The position numbers were made by a program, and so were the translations under genes. A stretch of 64,000 bases of DNA, from assembly GCA_050084985.1 (NCBI GenBank), contig JBITNC010000001.1, positions 43,524,001 to 43,588,000 of the forward strand, read 5' to 3'. The notes beneath the pieces are model-generated. The model ran no database searches, was not told the origin of the DNA, and saw only the letters and a program-made list of their open reading frames with translations. Positions 26,098 to 37,900 of the stretch are shown piece by piece (position 1 is the first letter of the stretch; each line of letters starts with the position of its first letter). The DNA is from Nageia nagi. Its lineage: Eukaryota; Pinophyta.

Positions 26098-28030
26098 GCA
26101 TCATCTTGAACTACCCTCACCACCATTTGTGGGACTCCCTACTCTATTGGCTATGCCTTGACCAAGATGAGTAGTGCCAATAGAACCAGTAGGACTCATT
26201 GGTTGAGTATCCATATAAAGATCTAAAGAACCAATTGGATATTGAGATGATACACCATCAATCATCAATATGACTACATGAAGTAGCAAGTCTAGTCCTT
26301 CTCCCCTATGTAGTAGTTGTCTCCTATGACCCACTCATTGTCTAAAAAGCTAAGATTTTTACTAGAACATAGGATGCCAAAGGAATTGGGTAGATAACAT
26401 TGGGAACAAATGGAGAAACACCAATCAACCATGTTTATACAAGATAAGTGTGATAGCATATCTATTGGATAAGACTCTATATAAAAGTTGATGGGTAATT
26501 GACACTCATTGATGAGCTAGCTCCTCCACCCTATAAAGAATCTTGTGCATCATCTCTCTCTCATCTATATATATCCCTCTCTACCCTATACATCTAAGCT
26601 CTCAATTGGGACACCTAATATTGTAGCTCATAAATATCACCCATTAACACATCCACACTAGGTACCTATGGTGGAGGATCCTAACCTCCTCTTGCTACTA
26701 CTATAGGCTCAAAATCCTTACCCTAACCATTGGTATCCTTAGGCTCATCCATCACCTACTCCCTTGTTGGCTCATTAGCTATATCTCTAACCTCAACTAC
26801 TATATCTTAAGCATGTACCCTCTAATGCACATGACATCCTTCGTGTCACCACTAGTGTCACCCTCTAGCTTGACCTACCACTAGGCTATGAATGCCTCAA
26901 TGGTCCCCACATCATCATCCTTAGAGTTCTCACCCAACATATCCTCCTATGTTAGGTCTATCTCTACATAAACTAGGGGCTAATTCCCCTCTACACAATC
27001 ACCTCACCCTCTCTAAAAATTATAATGGAGTAGGTGGAACATCCTGTACTAAACCCATCTAGTGTTGCACTCAATCAAAATAAAAATACTCTAAAAAATA
27101 TGTACATCATCTACTGAGAACCCTAGCCTATCTAATACCAGTAAATTGGACTACAAGCTCATCCTAACTAGGGAAAGGTGGTATGGTGGCTTGAACCTGA
27201 CCTAGTCTACTACCAGGTACGATAACAAATGGTAATAATAAGTGACATTGTGATGGATTCCATATGAGGGATGTGAATAGAAATCATATTTCCATCATAG
27301 TATGCCAACTAAATGTGTAAAATGTGTCTCAAATCCTAGCATCGAGAGTCCATGAGGGCAAGCCATTTGAATGTGTTCATAAGCCCATGCCTGTAGAGTA
27401 ATGGTGACTGACAAAGATGCATGATCACTAAAGAATAGAAAAATAGCTCCCTATAAATCTAGGCCAAGAGTGTAAGATCCCAAAATAAATAGTACCATGC
27501 TCAAGCATGTTGAAACCAACATGAAGCAACAACTAGGGGAACTTGCCATTGCTTGTGTTAGGAAGAGCGAAACACTAGATGAGCCCCATCAAGTATGAGG
27601 CTCTCAACAACCTCTGTTGACCACCTTGCCAATATAAAAAATAAGGGAAACCACCAAAAAACATATCCCCTAGAATTTGATCTACAACATCTACTCCATA
27701 AATGGCTAAGATATCAAAACAAATAGACTCTTTATCCATCGCATGATGAATCCTCTACTCCTAAATAGGAAAGGTGATATATATAATGAATGTCCTCCAT
27801 CATAATATTCATCTCCCCTATCGGGATATGGAAGGTCCCAATCATCAAAATACATTGCTTTGAGAGAGTCACCAATAATGGATAATCCCAATGAATATGA
27901 CCCATATAAGGTCCCACTCCAAAACCCACATTGTGAAAAAATGTGTGATCCTTGATAGTCAACAAACCCCTACCATCCTTTAGGATCTTGAGGTATTTGC
28001 CATGGGGCTCAAATATCTCTAAAACCTAAT
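26098..28030 (-). pseudogene. Antisense plant mobile domain (PMD) ORF within TE-B
   Basis: On the minus strand from about 27990 leftward the frame gives GRGLLTIKDHTFFHNVGFGV, then HIHWDYPLLVTLSKQ, GTFHIPIGEMNIMMEDIHYI and YHLSYLGV. This is the pattern of the plant mobile domain: a LL.ALVE.W..ET.TFH.P.GEMT.TLEDV...LGLP block, as in MAIN/MAIL proteins. Later fragments to 26098 are broken and end in a Gly/Ser-rich tail. PMD ORFs occur both as host genes and inside plant retrotransposons. The ORF opposes gag-pol and would need its own promoter to the right. Its role in the element is unknown, and stops show it is dead here. Confidence 0.7.
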
Positions 28031-29182
28031 ACAATAAGTAGTATAAGAAATTAATCTAAAAAAAAATTACTCAGTCGATCATTGATTATCAACCTAAACA
28101 TTTGCAAAGTTGCTAGCAATCATTGATGATCATCAACGTTTCTATGTAACCTCAACCTAGGTGGATGATCATGGTCGAGGGTTTCAAAAAATTTTAAAAC
28201 TTATAAGAAATAATAAAATTTTAAAATTTTGAATGGATAGAAACATGTAAAATATTAATCCTAGTACTTCTATAGTTTTTTTATTTTACACTCTAATAGT
28301 TAAAAAGCATAAAATAAGCAAAAAATATGAAAGAGGGTTTTAAATATATCTATTCCCTCATTGGTCTCTTTCATGGGGTCAAGTGTCCTCATGGTGGCAT
28401 CTTGAATCACATGAAAGTCAAAATAAGAAGGTGTAGGGTCAAGAGGCAAATTTAGGGCTCAAAGCTATAACAACTTAAGATAAATAGCAAATGGATAAAC
28501 TAACTTGCTTTTTTTTTCGTAGTCAAACACTAGCAATTGATATTTAGACACTAGCGATCCATAAGGATCACTAGCATTGCTAACACAATTGCTAATTATT
28601 TAGTTAATTGAAAAATTAAAAAATATTTGTGTTGAAAGAAAATATGATAGAGTTGATAAAACACTACATCCACATTCAAGGATTAGACTTACAAAAACTA
28701 CTCAAAGTGATATGAGCGAAAGAGATTAAATCTCTCAAAATTCTTCAAACCTAGAAAATTGAATAATGATGCAAAGTGGACTAATCTTTTGCATAAGATT
28801 ACTATGAAACCCTACTATTTGGATAAAAGGTAGTACCATCACAATCAAACTCCTATATACACAAAACCATGCTTCTAGTGCATACTCACTTCTAACATGC
28901 GACTAATGACAACAAGAATTCGTCATGCACCTGTCACACAAGAAATAGTATGGATGGTATGCATAAGTAATACTTTGATATATATTTAAATTATTTTTAA
29001 AATGTGTTGGAGAAAAATACAAAAATACTTTTATCCTAATTTGATTGATCAAAATTTGACTTACTCGAGAGACTAAGTCAATTTTAAACATTGATCCTAG
29101 AGTCAACCAAACATGTTAAGGCACTTGGATATTCCCTCATCTAGATTTTTGTATCATTCTCTATCATCAATAAAGATAATTC
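28031..29182 (+). other. TE-B region between antisense ORF and 3' LTR
   Basis: No coding match. It would contain the promoter of the antisense ORF if one existed. The word CTAGYRATC and its complement recur at 28120-28135 and 28520-28595, as they do near the LTR end and in the leader. Confidence 0.4.
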
Positions 29183-29196
29183 AAGAAGGGGTAAAA
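29183..29196 (+). promoter_or_regulatory. TE-B polypurine tract
   Basis: AAGAAGGGGTAAAA lies directly before the 3' LTR start TGTAAACACC. All but one base are purines. It would prime plus-strand DNA synthesis and confirms the 3' LTR boundary and the plus orientation. Confidence 0.75.
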
Positions 29197-29968
29197 TGTA
29201 AACACCTAAAAATGACCCTTGTTTGAAATTTGAACAATTTAAATTGTAAAAAATATAAAAAACCTAATTTAACCACAATGCCAATGATTATGTCTAAATC
29301 ATCAATGATTAGATCTAATTACCAACATCAAACAAGGTCGTTAGTGAGTCTATAGAAAGAAAACCTAAAAAAAGAAAATGAATTGTGAATCTCATCTCTT
29401 CCATGTAGCTCTAGATAGAGACGATATTTATCAATCCTAATAAAGATTGATGAGTCCCTTCTTGTACTATTTCAGGTTGTAAATAGGATTAGACTCATCT
29501 ATTCTCAAGAATTTATGATATTTGACCCCTAACTATTAGCAAACCTAGGCACTAACTTAGGAGACCAAAAAATTGATAAATGTAATATATGTGATAAAAT
29601 AACTAGACCCTGACTTGGAAGTAACGTTATGCTGTTCGAATGCTTATTGAATTATGTGTTGTAAGCTTACATTACTTCAAGAAGTTATGTATACTTGTAT
29701 TGTTTATTAATTTTTAATTCTTATCAAGTGTAGGTATGCTTTATGTGTGTGTTTCTTAGCATGTGTGCAGGATCTATAGTTGTTGAGGAGTAATAGTGTA
29801 TTGGAACAATAAAACAAAAGCTCAAGCCACTAGATTTGAAGGTATTCATCTAGTAAAAAGACATCAAAATACAACATATAGCCCAGGTTATAGAAATGCC
29901 AACATTTGCAAATGGGCACCAATGATTTATTCAGATCACTAATGATCAATACAGATCACTAGTGATTC
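29197..29968 (+). repeat. TE-B 3' LTR, truncated at its 3' end
   Basis: It matches the 5' LTR from TGTAAACACC to GTGATTC, then stops about 180 bp short of the 5' copy. The next bases belong to TE-A gag. The missing tail and missing target duplication point to a deletion across the right junction. Confidence 0.8.
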
Positions 29969-29974
29969 AAAATT

Positions 29975-30790
29975 AAGTACCGAAACTAGCTACCCTTGCA
30001 TCTACAAGTACAAACATTGATTCTAAATCTCAAGAGGAAGAGAGGATAAGGCAATTGGAGGTAACTATTAGGAACCTTAGCAATAAGCTCACCTTGCAAG
30101 AAAGGAAAAATCAAGGTTTTAGCTATAGAATATATGATAATTAGTATCAAACTAGATTATAACCTAAGAATAAGCAAGTAGAATAACCTAATATCCCAAA
30201 AGTAATCGATAATGTTGTTATGGTAAGTTTTGTAGAGAGTGATGCTCTAAGCATTACTAAATAATGTCCATCATGTTCAGTTCCTCATCTCCCAAAATCA
30301 TGTGCCATATATCAACACCAGTACTTGAGCTTACATTTAGACCAATTTGTGGAACCTGAATTAGATCTTGCTTTTCATCTTACCATGGTCAATTTTTGGC
30401 TTCTTAAATATTCTAGAGAATAAGCCAATTATGTTCAAACTATAGCTTCTTTTGTAGTAGCCCCACAACAACCCCAAGTCACTCAATAAAATCAACATCC
30501 CATTCTAGTGTAGCTTGAACCCAAAAAAGCTAAGACTCCTCTGGCCCAACCATAGAATCAACAAAATTAATTTCTAAGAAATTTAGATCATATCTCTTAG
30601 AACCTAGGTAATATTTCCTCTACAACTGCATATCTTAGTATGACTATAAAAGAAGTCTCGAATAAGGAGAGGCCTCATCCATTGAGATATCCTTTCATTA
30701 TAGATCATCATAAAGAAAATTCCACTCAATAATTTAGAACACATCAACTAGTTGAAACAAGTAAGCTTTTCCCATATGCTCCATACAATA
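29975..30790 (+). pseudogene. TE-A gag C-terminus and gag-PR linker
   Basis: After TE-B the TE-A frame resumes with SQEEERIRQLEVTIRNLSNK, a coiled-coil-like stretch. A knuckle-like segment CPSCSVPHLPKSCAIYQ follows at about 30268-30318. A linker then ends YAPYNIVEELKKAPSKMTMF, a motif that precedes PR in related plant elements. Several Gln-like positions are TAA or TAG. It is the C-terminal partner of the fragment at 10621-10969. Confidence 0.65.
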
Positions 30791-31569
30791 TTGTAGAAGA
30801 ACTAAAGAAAGCTCCTTCTAAAATGACCATGTTTGATGCATTAAGGATTCTAGGTCAATTGGATATTTTGCAAGAAGATTTGAAATTAAAAAATAGTAAG
30901 AAAAGGGTAAATAAAGAAAATATTTTCTTTGTAATATCTTATGATGTCTCTCTAACTCCCATAGGTATAAGAAAACCTCCACCTTTATATCTTTCTCTTA
31001 GACTAGAAGGTTGGGTTGTTAATAATTGTATGATAGATACCAGAGCTACTATTACCATGATTCCCAAAGCTATTACAAATGAAATGAAATTATATATTAC
31101 AAGGTGCATTGATGGTGTCATACAATTAGATTCTTCCTCTGTAGATGTAGTTGGTAGTGTTAAAGGAGTTCCAATAACTCTTAATGCATTCCTTGATATT
31201 TGTGTCATTCAAGATATTATTATTATTGATATTCCACCTCTATTTGGATTCTATTTATCTAGAGAATTTACTACCAAATTGGAAGGATACTTAGCTTTAG
31301 ATTATATACATATTCTAATTCCCTTACAAAACAAACAAGTAAAAATTTTAAATGAGGGTACCAAAAGTGTTCATCTTAAGAAGATCATAGAACAGAATTG
31401 TATGAATGGCCTTGAGCTTGTAGAAGTGCTTGAAAGGGATACACTTAGAGAAACACTACTAAAAATTGGGATTATTTCAAAAAATGATCTAAATTATCAG
31501 ATCATAGAGGTTGGTATGGAAAACTATTTTTTACATGAAAATGTGCAACCAATATCAGTCACAGCTTAA
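30791..31569 (+). pseudogene. TE-A aspartic protease
   Basis: A 248-codon open frame runs from 30823. Its PR core reads LYLSLRLEGWVVNNCMIDTR followed by ATITMIPKA, where family members have a D-[ST]-G-A active site and a following N.MPKA. Here it is D-T-R-A, so the Gly is lost to Arg. It is followed by IDIPPLFGFYLSREF, matching the IPD.WG.LLSR.W block of plant elements that carry RNase H after PR. This is the longest uninterrupted frame in the window, but the active-site change argues against function. Confidence 0.75.
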
Positions 31570-32046
31570 AGGGAACATGAGTTATGGATAATGTACTTTG
31601 ATGGAGCTAGACATAAATATAGATGTGGAGCTGGTGTTTTATATAAATCACCAAAAGGACATATGAGGAGATTCTCATTCAGATTCACATGGATTTGCAC
31701 AAACAATACTGATAAATATGAAGCCCTTTATTTAGGATTATCTAAAGCATTCAATATGGGCATTAGATGTCTAACTGTGCATGGTGATTCATAATTGATC
31801 ATAAAGAAAGTTAGATACCAGACTAATGTAAAACATTACTATTTTAATACATATAGGAATAGGGTGTGGGATTTAATGGAGTCATTCTTGGCTATCAATT
31901 TTATATCTATTCCTAAGAGGTACAACCAAATAGTTGATGCACTTGCTAGCAAAGGGGCATGCTATAATCCTACTCATTACAAAAGAGAAAAATTTGGAGT
32001 CAAATTTCAATGTAGACCATCAATGCCTAATGCTAAAAATTTTTGA
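31570..32046 (+). pseudogene. TE-A RNase H-like domain between PR and RT
   Basis: Directly after PR the sequence reads LWIMYFDGARHKYRCGAGVL, then CTNNTDKYEALYLGLSKAF, VHGDS followed by TAA in place of Gln, and LIIKKV. A final segment IPKRYNQIVDALASKGA follows. The four acidic positions of RNase H (D in FDGA, E in YEAL, D in HGDS, D in VDAL) are all present. The domain sits upstream of RT, unlike in TE-B where aRNH follows RT-RH. A tail resembling the RP.MP..KN segment of known plant elements comes next. One stop (31792-31794) splits the domain. Confidence 0.75.
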
Positions 32047-33600
32047 TAGGTATTTAAATTTGTTGAGCATATTATCAATTTCCTATTAGATGAAGTAGTA
32101 GCTCATACCTTTGGTATGTCATACCAAAAGGTCTACTCTCTTTTCAAAGAATATTTGATTTAGAAGATGTTTAGAAAGCCAAATATTTGGCCATTTAGAA
32201 AAAGAGTCATATTGAACTAGGATTAGAACTCAAAAAATATATAAAGGTTGGATTAGACTACTCTGATGAAGAAAAAAGGGTCATATTTTAGATTTATCAT
32301 TAGTTTTCAAAAGCAATTGGTTGGAATTATGATGATCTAAAGATATATGACAAAAATGTCATCCAACATACTATTGAGCTTGAATCAAAGGCTAAACCAT
32401 ACAAGCAAAAACAAATGCCAATAAACCCAAAAATAGAAGAAACCATGAAACATGAATTGATTAAATTGCTTGATTCAAAAATTATTTATCCTATTAAGTA
32501 TTGTTCTTGGGTTGCAAATGTAGTCTCATTTAGAAAGAAGAGCGGGGAGATCAGACTATGTGTAGATTTTAGAAATCTAAACCAAGTATCTCTCAAGGAT
32601 AATTATGCTTTTCCTCCTATGGAATAAATACTACATATAGTAGATGGAGCTTTCTAATTTTCAATAATTGATGGCTACTCAAGATTCAACCAGATATGGG
32701 TAAAAGATGAGGATCCATACAAAATTGCATTCACAACCAAATTGGGGATGTTTGCTTTCCAAAGAATGCCCTTTGGTATTTCTAATGTGGTAGCTACATT
32801 TCAAAGAGACATGGGCCATGCATTTGATTATTTGATAAATAAAATTATCTTGGTTTATTTGGATGATATCATAGTATTTTCTAAGAGTAGAGAAGATTAT
32901 TTACATCTTAGACAAGTATTTAAAAAATATGTGGAGTTTGGGATCTCAATTAACCTTAAAAAGTCTATTTTCATGGTTAACCAGGGAAAATTACTTGGAC
33001 ATATTGTCTCAAAAAAGGGATTGGCAATTGATTAAGATAGAGTGAAAGCTATTGAAGCATCACCACCCCCTTTCAGTAATAAGGCATTGCAATTATTTCT
33101 TGGTTAGATCAATTTTGTTAGAAATTCATCAATGATTTTTTAGAAATAGTATCTCTAATCACTGTAATGTTGAAGAAAGATGATATATTCTCTTAGTAAA
33201 AAGAAGCAAAACAAGATTTTTAGGATATTTAAAAAGCCATAATAGATGCTCTTGTTCTAAAAAATTCTAATTTTTCAAAAGATTTCATTATATATGCATA
33301 TGGAGTAGAGAAAAGCATTGCTACAATTCTAGCATAGAAATATGACAAGAAATAAGAACATCTGATTAGTTTCCATAGCCAAACACTACACCAACATCAA
33401 AAAAGGTATTCATTTATTAAAAAAAATGTATTTTCCATAATGAAAGGACTTAAAAAATTTAAGCATTATGTGTCCCATAACAAGATCTTTATATTCACTA
33501 TCCATCCTGATGTGAGAAATTATATCATACTAGGAGAATTGGATGAAGGAAAAGTGGGTCAGATCACTAAAATAATGGAATATGATGTAGAAATCAAACC
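32047..33600 (+). pseudogene. TE-A reverse transcriptase and RNase H
   Basis: RT motifs appear in order: INPKIEETMKHELIKLLDSK, SGEIRLCVDFRNLNQVS, then IIDGYSRFNQI, FAFQRMPFGIS and KIILVYLDDIIVFSKS, with the YLDD catalytic box at 32856-32867. They end with GKLLGHIVSKKGL. RNase H follows to about 33600 (for example LKKFKHYVSHNKIFIFT, then a D-E rich end). The catalytic YLDD is intact, but stops lie in the palm and after LAID. RT here is of the common plant Ty3/gypsy type. Confidence 0.85.
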
Positions 33601-34960
33601 AACCAAGCTTATAAGAGGTAGGTATCCATGTGAAAATATAGCAAAATACTCACACATGATTGCTACCATAGAGGATGAAAAACATCTTAATGAAGAAAGT
33701 GATTGGATAAAGCAAATTAATTTTTATTTTCAAACTTGTAAATGTTCTAAATCTCTATATAGGTTTCAAAGAAGGAGATTCAAGTTGCAAGTTTTAAAGT
33801 TTGTAATGATAGATGACTTTTTTTATATGAAAAACTTTGATCAAACCTTATTAAGATGTGTAAATCATGATGAAGCCCAGAGAATACTGTATGAATTTCA
33901 TTATGGATTCTCTATAGGACATTATAGTGGACCAACTACTGCAATAAAAGTATTACAATTGGGTACTATTGGCCTATCATATTTTAGGATTCATTCAAAA
34001 TATCCTTGGAGTTTGAAAAATGTAGTAGATTTGTGGAAAAAATAAGGCAAGTGAATATGCCTCTTAAACCTATGGTGGTTGAGGAACCTTTCTGAAAATG
34101 GGGCTTAGACTTCATTGGTGTTATAAATCCTAATTCCTTAATAGGCCATAAGTTTATCTTGACTACAATAGATTATTTTACAAGATCATTAGAAGTTATG
34201 CCATGCAAATGTAGATCAAGATACAATAATGGAAATGATCAAAAGAATAATCACTCATTGTAGTATCCCACAAAGTATTATTTCATAAAATGGTCCTGCA
34301 TTCATTATAGATAATTTATCAGAGTTCATAATTGAGTATGGGATCTAATGGCTATTCTTCTCAAATTATTATCTGTAGGGTAATGGATTAGTTGAATAAA
34401 CTAATAAAAACTTAACTTGGATCATTAAAAGAATAATTGAAGGGAATCCCAGATAATGGCATACATAGTTGGACTATGCATTATGGGTAGATAGGATCAA
34501 TATCAAATCAGCTATTAATATATCACTTTATGCATTAGTATATGGTAAAATACCCATGTTTCCAATTCACCTTGAGTTACCAACATTAAAAATTCTATAA
34601 AAAATGGAAGATTATGACTTTGAACCATTGCAAGCAAGGTATAATCAACTTCTTAAGTTGGAATGAGATCAAAATAAAGAATATAAATCTTTCTAGCATC
34701 ATTAGCAAATAGTTAAGAAGTTGTTTAACAATAAGAAGTCTTCTTGGGTGAAGTTTGAAATAGAAGATATCATCCTCAAATGGGATGAAAAAAGAGCAAA
34801 TCCTGAGAGATATAATAAGTTTGACTCCTTTGGAGTGGGCCCTATATCATCACTCAAGCCATGCAAAATAATGCATTCAAATTGCAAGATATCATCAAGT
34901 CTCATAAACTACCTATCCCAATCAATAGAATCTATTTTAAGCATTACCAGGTGATAGGGT
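33601..34960 (+). pseudogene. TE-A integrase
   Basis: After a linker comes RILYEFHYGFSIGHYSG with the His pair of the zinc domain. The core follows: KWGLDFIGVI (first D), GPAFIIDNLSEFI (second D) and YYL-stop-GNGLVE (third, Glu kept). The TAG at 34376-34378 sits where Gln is expected. The C-terminal domain runs to about 34950. Frame changes occur near 34040 and again in the core. Function: cDNA insertion, dead here. Confidence 0.8.
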
Positions 34961-37900
34961 GATTTCATAACAACCATTCAAAATTGTATAGTGTATATAG
35001 TCTCAAAATGTTTTTATTACCTTATATTTGTACATCGCTTATGTCTACACACATTCTTTGAGAAGGTAAGTAGTCATTAATGCTGACCATTAACTAGGCA
35101 TGGTGTGAAGTTACCACTTATGTGCTAACAACTATCAATCAAAAGGATAACATTAAAGGAAAAGATTTCCTCAAATATTCCAACCATTATGCTTTACCTC
35201 AATTTGAATTTGATGCATTCCAAGTTGATCCATTCTTGCTTATTATCCACCAATTCATATAATGTGCGAATCCCAATACATCCTAGCATTTAACTACCAT
35301 TAATAGAAATCTATCACAAACCTTAGGAGAATAAAACATATCTCTCACCTTCTTATTCTACACTTAGCCATTTTAGAGCATAAGTTTTGAAAGCCACCAA
35401 ATCTTAGAATTTATAGAGCAAACTAAGAAAATCAAGAAAGAGTTGTAGAGCACTTTATAGAAAGGTTTGAGGTACCTAATGCAAACCAAAGGTGCAAATA
35501 AGATTACAGATACCATGATGGTGACCAAGTCATCAATTGAAGCCGAACTTGAGGGGGTAGATGTTGATCTAATAAATCTCATGGATACATGGTGCACTAA
35601 TCCAATGCATATCCTACTACATCACCTAAAGCTAGAGGTCATGGGTAAGGGAAGTCACTTGTTGAAACAAAGCAAGATGTGATGATTGACCAAAGCCTAG
35701 CCTATTATGTGCCTTATGAATCATTAACCTAACCTAAGTTAATATATGCTTTTGCACTCAAGCATAGTCAACAAGGCTACAAGATTATGGTTTTTAAAGA
35801 CCAATAACTAGAAGGGAAATTTGGGTCAAAACCCAAACTGGTATTAGATTACTCCCTTGATTCTATTATTCAATCATTTATGGTACCGATTGATTAGATC
35901 TTTCACATAAAAAAGTAGACTAATCTTAAAAATGAAAGGGATGATTTTTTTATAAAAATGAAGATGAAATGCTAAATTGGATTGATGAAAGGTATGAGGG
36001 GAGAACTACAAATCTCTTTCAAAGCTATGACATCTCCTTCTTTGAGAAGGTACAACATAGAAATGTGTTACAAGCATTAGAGATCATTCTTGGAAAGAAG
36101 ACTTAGATTGAAGTAGATGAAGCCATGATGAGGATGGATTACAATATTATAGAAGCACATTTTTGTTATGAATTCCTTACCTTTATTTCAAATGAAATAA
36201 GAAGAAATCTTCTCAAAATTGAAAAATTAGATTTTCAGCATTCTTCTTATTTATGGTGGTTGCTAGCCCACCAAAATCTTGAGAATCTAGTGGAAGTAGG
36301 ACTTCAAGTTGAGCCTACTACCCTAACTATTGAACTTGCTCTAATTGAATTAAGAGTACCAATACTAACCAAATTGCATTGGTCATATTATGAGTTCATG
36401 TATAAATTTTATGCACCGATGGTGGAGATCTTAATAGGGAAGCCTCCTAATAGGCTACGCTAGACCACCATTTGGGAGCTACAAGGAGGGAAAAAATAGG
36501 TGATTGGTATTTTCTAAAGGACCACATCATGATTCTAACATATGGATATTTTGAAAAGCCTTTTTTCCTACATAAGTATGTAACTACCTAATTGTATTCT
36601 ATTGATATGGGTAGGCAGATGTGTGCTATAGAGATTAAATATGGGTCTGAAGGCAATTTCAAACCCATTGTAAATATGTTAACAACTACAAAAAAAATTT
36701 ACTTTGCTAGAAATAGGCTATAAAAATAGTATAGAAGATTTCATTGTACATACTTTCAAATTAGAAATGGTGAATTCCCCAAGGATGTATGACCCCCTAG
36801 GGGAAATTACAAATATAATTAAGTCAAATAAGAAGCATCTAGCCTTTTCCCATGAGTACATACCTCATGTGGAGTATTCTACAAATAAAACTGAGCAAGA
36901 AGTTGAGGCATCCCTTAAGTGGGAGTTTGGAACCCTAAATAAGGCCTGGTTGGCCCCTGAGGGGATTAAGAAATATAGAAATTGGGAGGTCAAATGATAA
37001 GATTTTTACCCTGAACCCAGAGGTGCTCACCTAGTTGATAGATGAGTTGGGATGGGGACCCAACAAAATTTATTATTTTACCAAATTTAGAGTTGAACAC
37101 ACCACTAAAATTTATCATGTTGTGAAATAATTATTTGGTGAGTTCACTTATGACAAGTATTGGGAAGTTGAGTATATTCAATACCCCTTGTCAAAAATAG
37201 GCTAGCCTCTACCACCTAATTTTCAAGGTAAATTAAGGAAGGGAATAGAGAGAGAAGAATAAGAAGAACCATCCAATTCAAAACAAATAACGAGGAGAAG
37301 AAGCTAGTAAATAAACCCCAAACTACACAATCTTGAATTCCAAAGGTTACACCTCCACCTCCCAAAGTCACTCAAGAAATATTAGAGGCCATTATAGGGG
37401 AAATAGAGATGTTGGATGCTCAAGAAACTCAAGGGACCCAAAGTATAAATACCTCCACTCATCAAGAAGACACTTGAGAAGAAGGAGATTTAGTAAGGTA
37501 GGGGTAATGTGCTTGGTATAGGTGGTACCATAACACTTGGAAATGATGCAGGTCATGATGGAGATGATGACCCTAAAAAGAAGAAAGACTTCAGTCTAAT
37601 GGATAAGACTCATAAGAAGGAGAAACCATAAGAAGAAGAGGAGGGGGAAATTGAAGTATCAGCTATCACTTAGAATGCAAAACAATCCTCACAACAAACC
37701 TCAACTTCCACTTTAGCAGTAAGTAAACCACATCATTCTTTAATCCCATTTTTTACATCCTCAAAAGAGGAAATTAAAAGTATTTTTTCAACACAAATAG
37801 TAGATCCCATTGATTGGGAAACTTTTGTAATTAAACCCCTTATGCTCCCAGAGCAAGAATCCAAAATTTTGAGTAAAGTAATAGATAAGGGAGATATTAA

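Larger units (their letters stand above)
10970..29968 (+). mobile_element. TE-B: Tat-like Ty3/gypsy retrotransposon nested in TE-A
   Basis: A 949 bp 5' LTR (10970-11918) and a 3' LTR truncated at its end (29197-29968) flank a 17 kb interior. Order inside: PBS, repeat-containing leader, gag, PR, RT-RH, aRNH, INT, a sense ORF remnant, and an antisense PMD ORF. The second, archaeal-type RNase H after RT-RH, the large size, the long leader and the extra ORFs are features known from the plant Tat/Ogre branch. It lies in TE-A gag. No target duplication survives because the right junction seems deleted. All reading frames are decayed. Confidence 0.85.
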
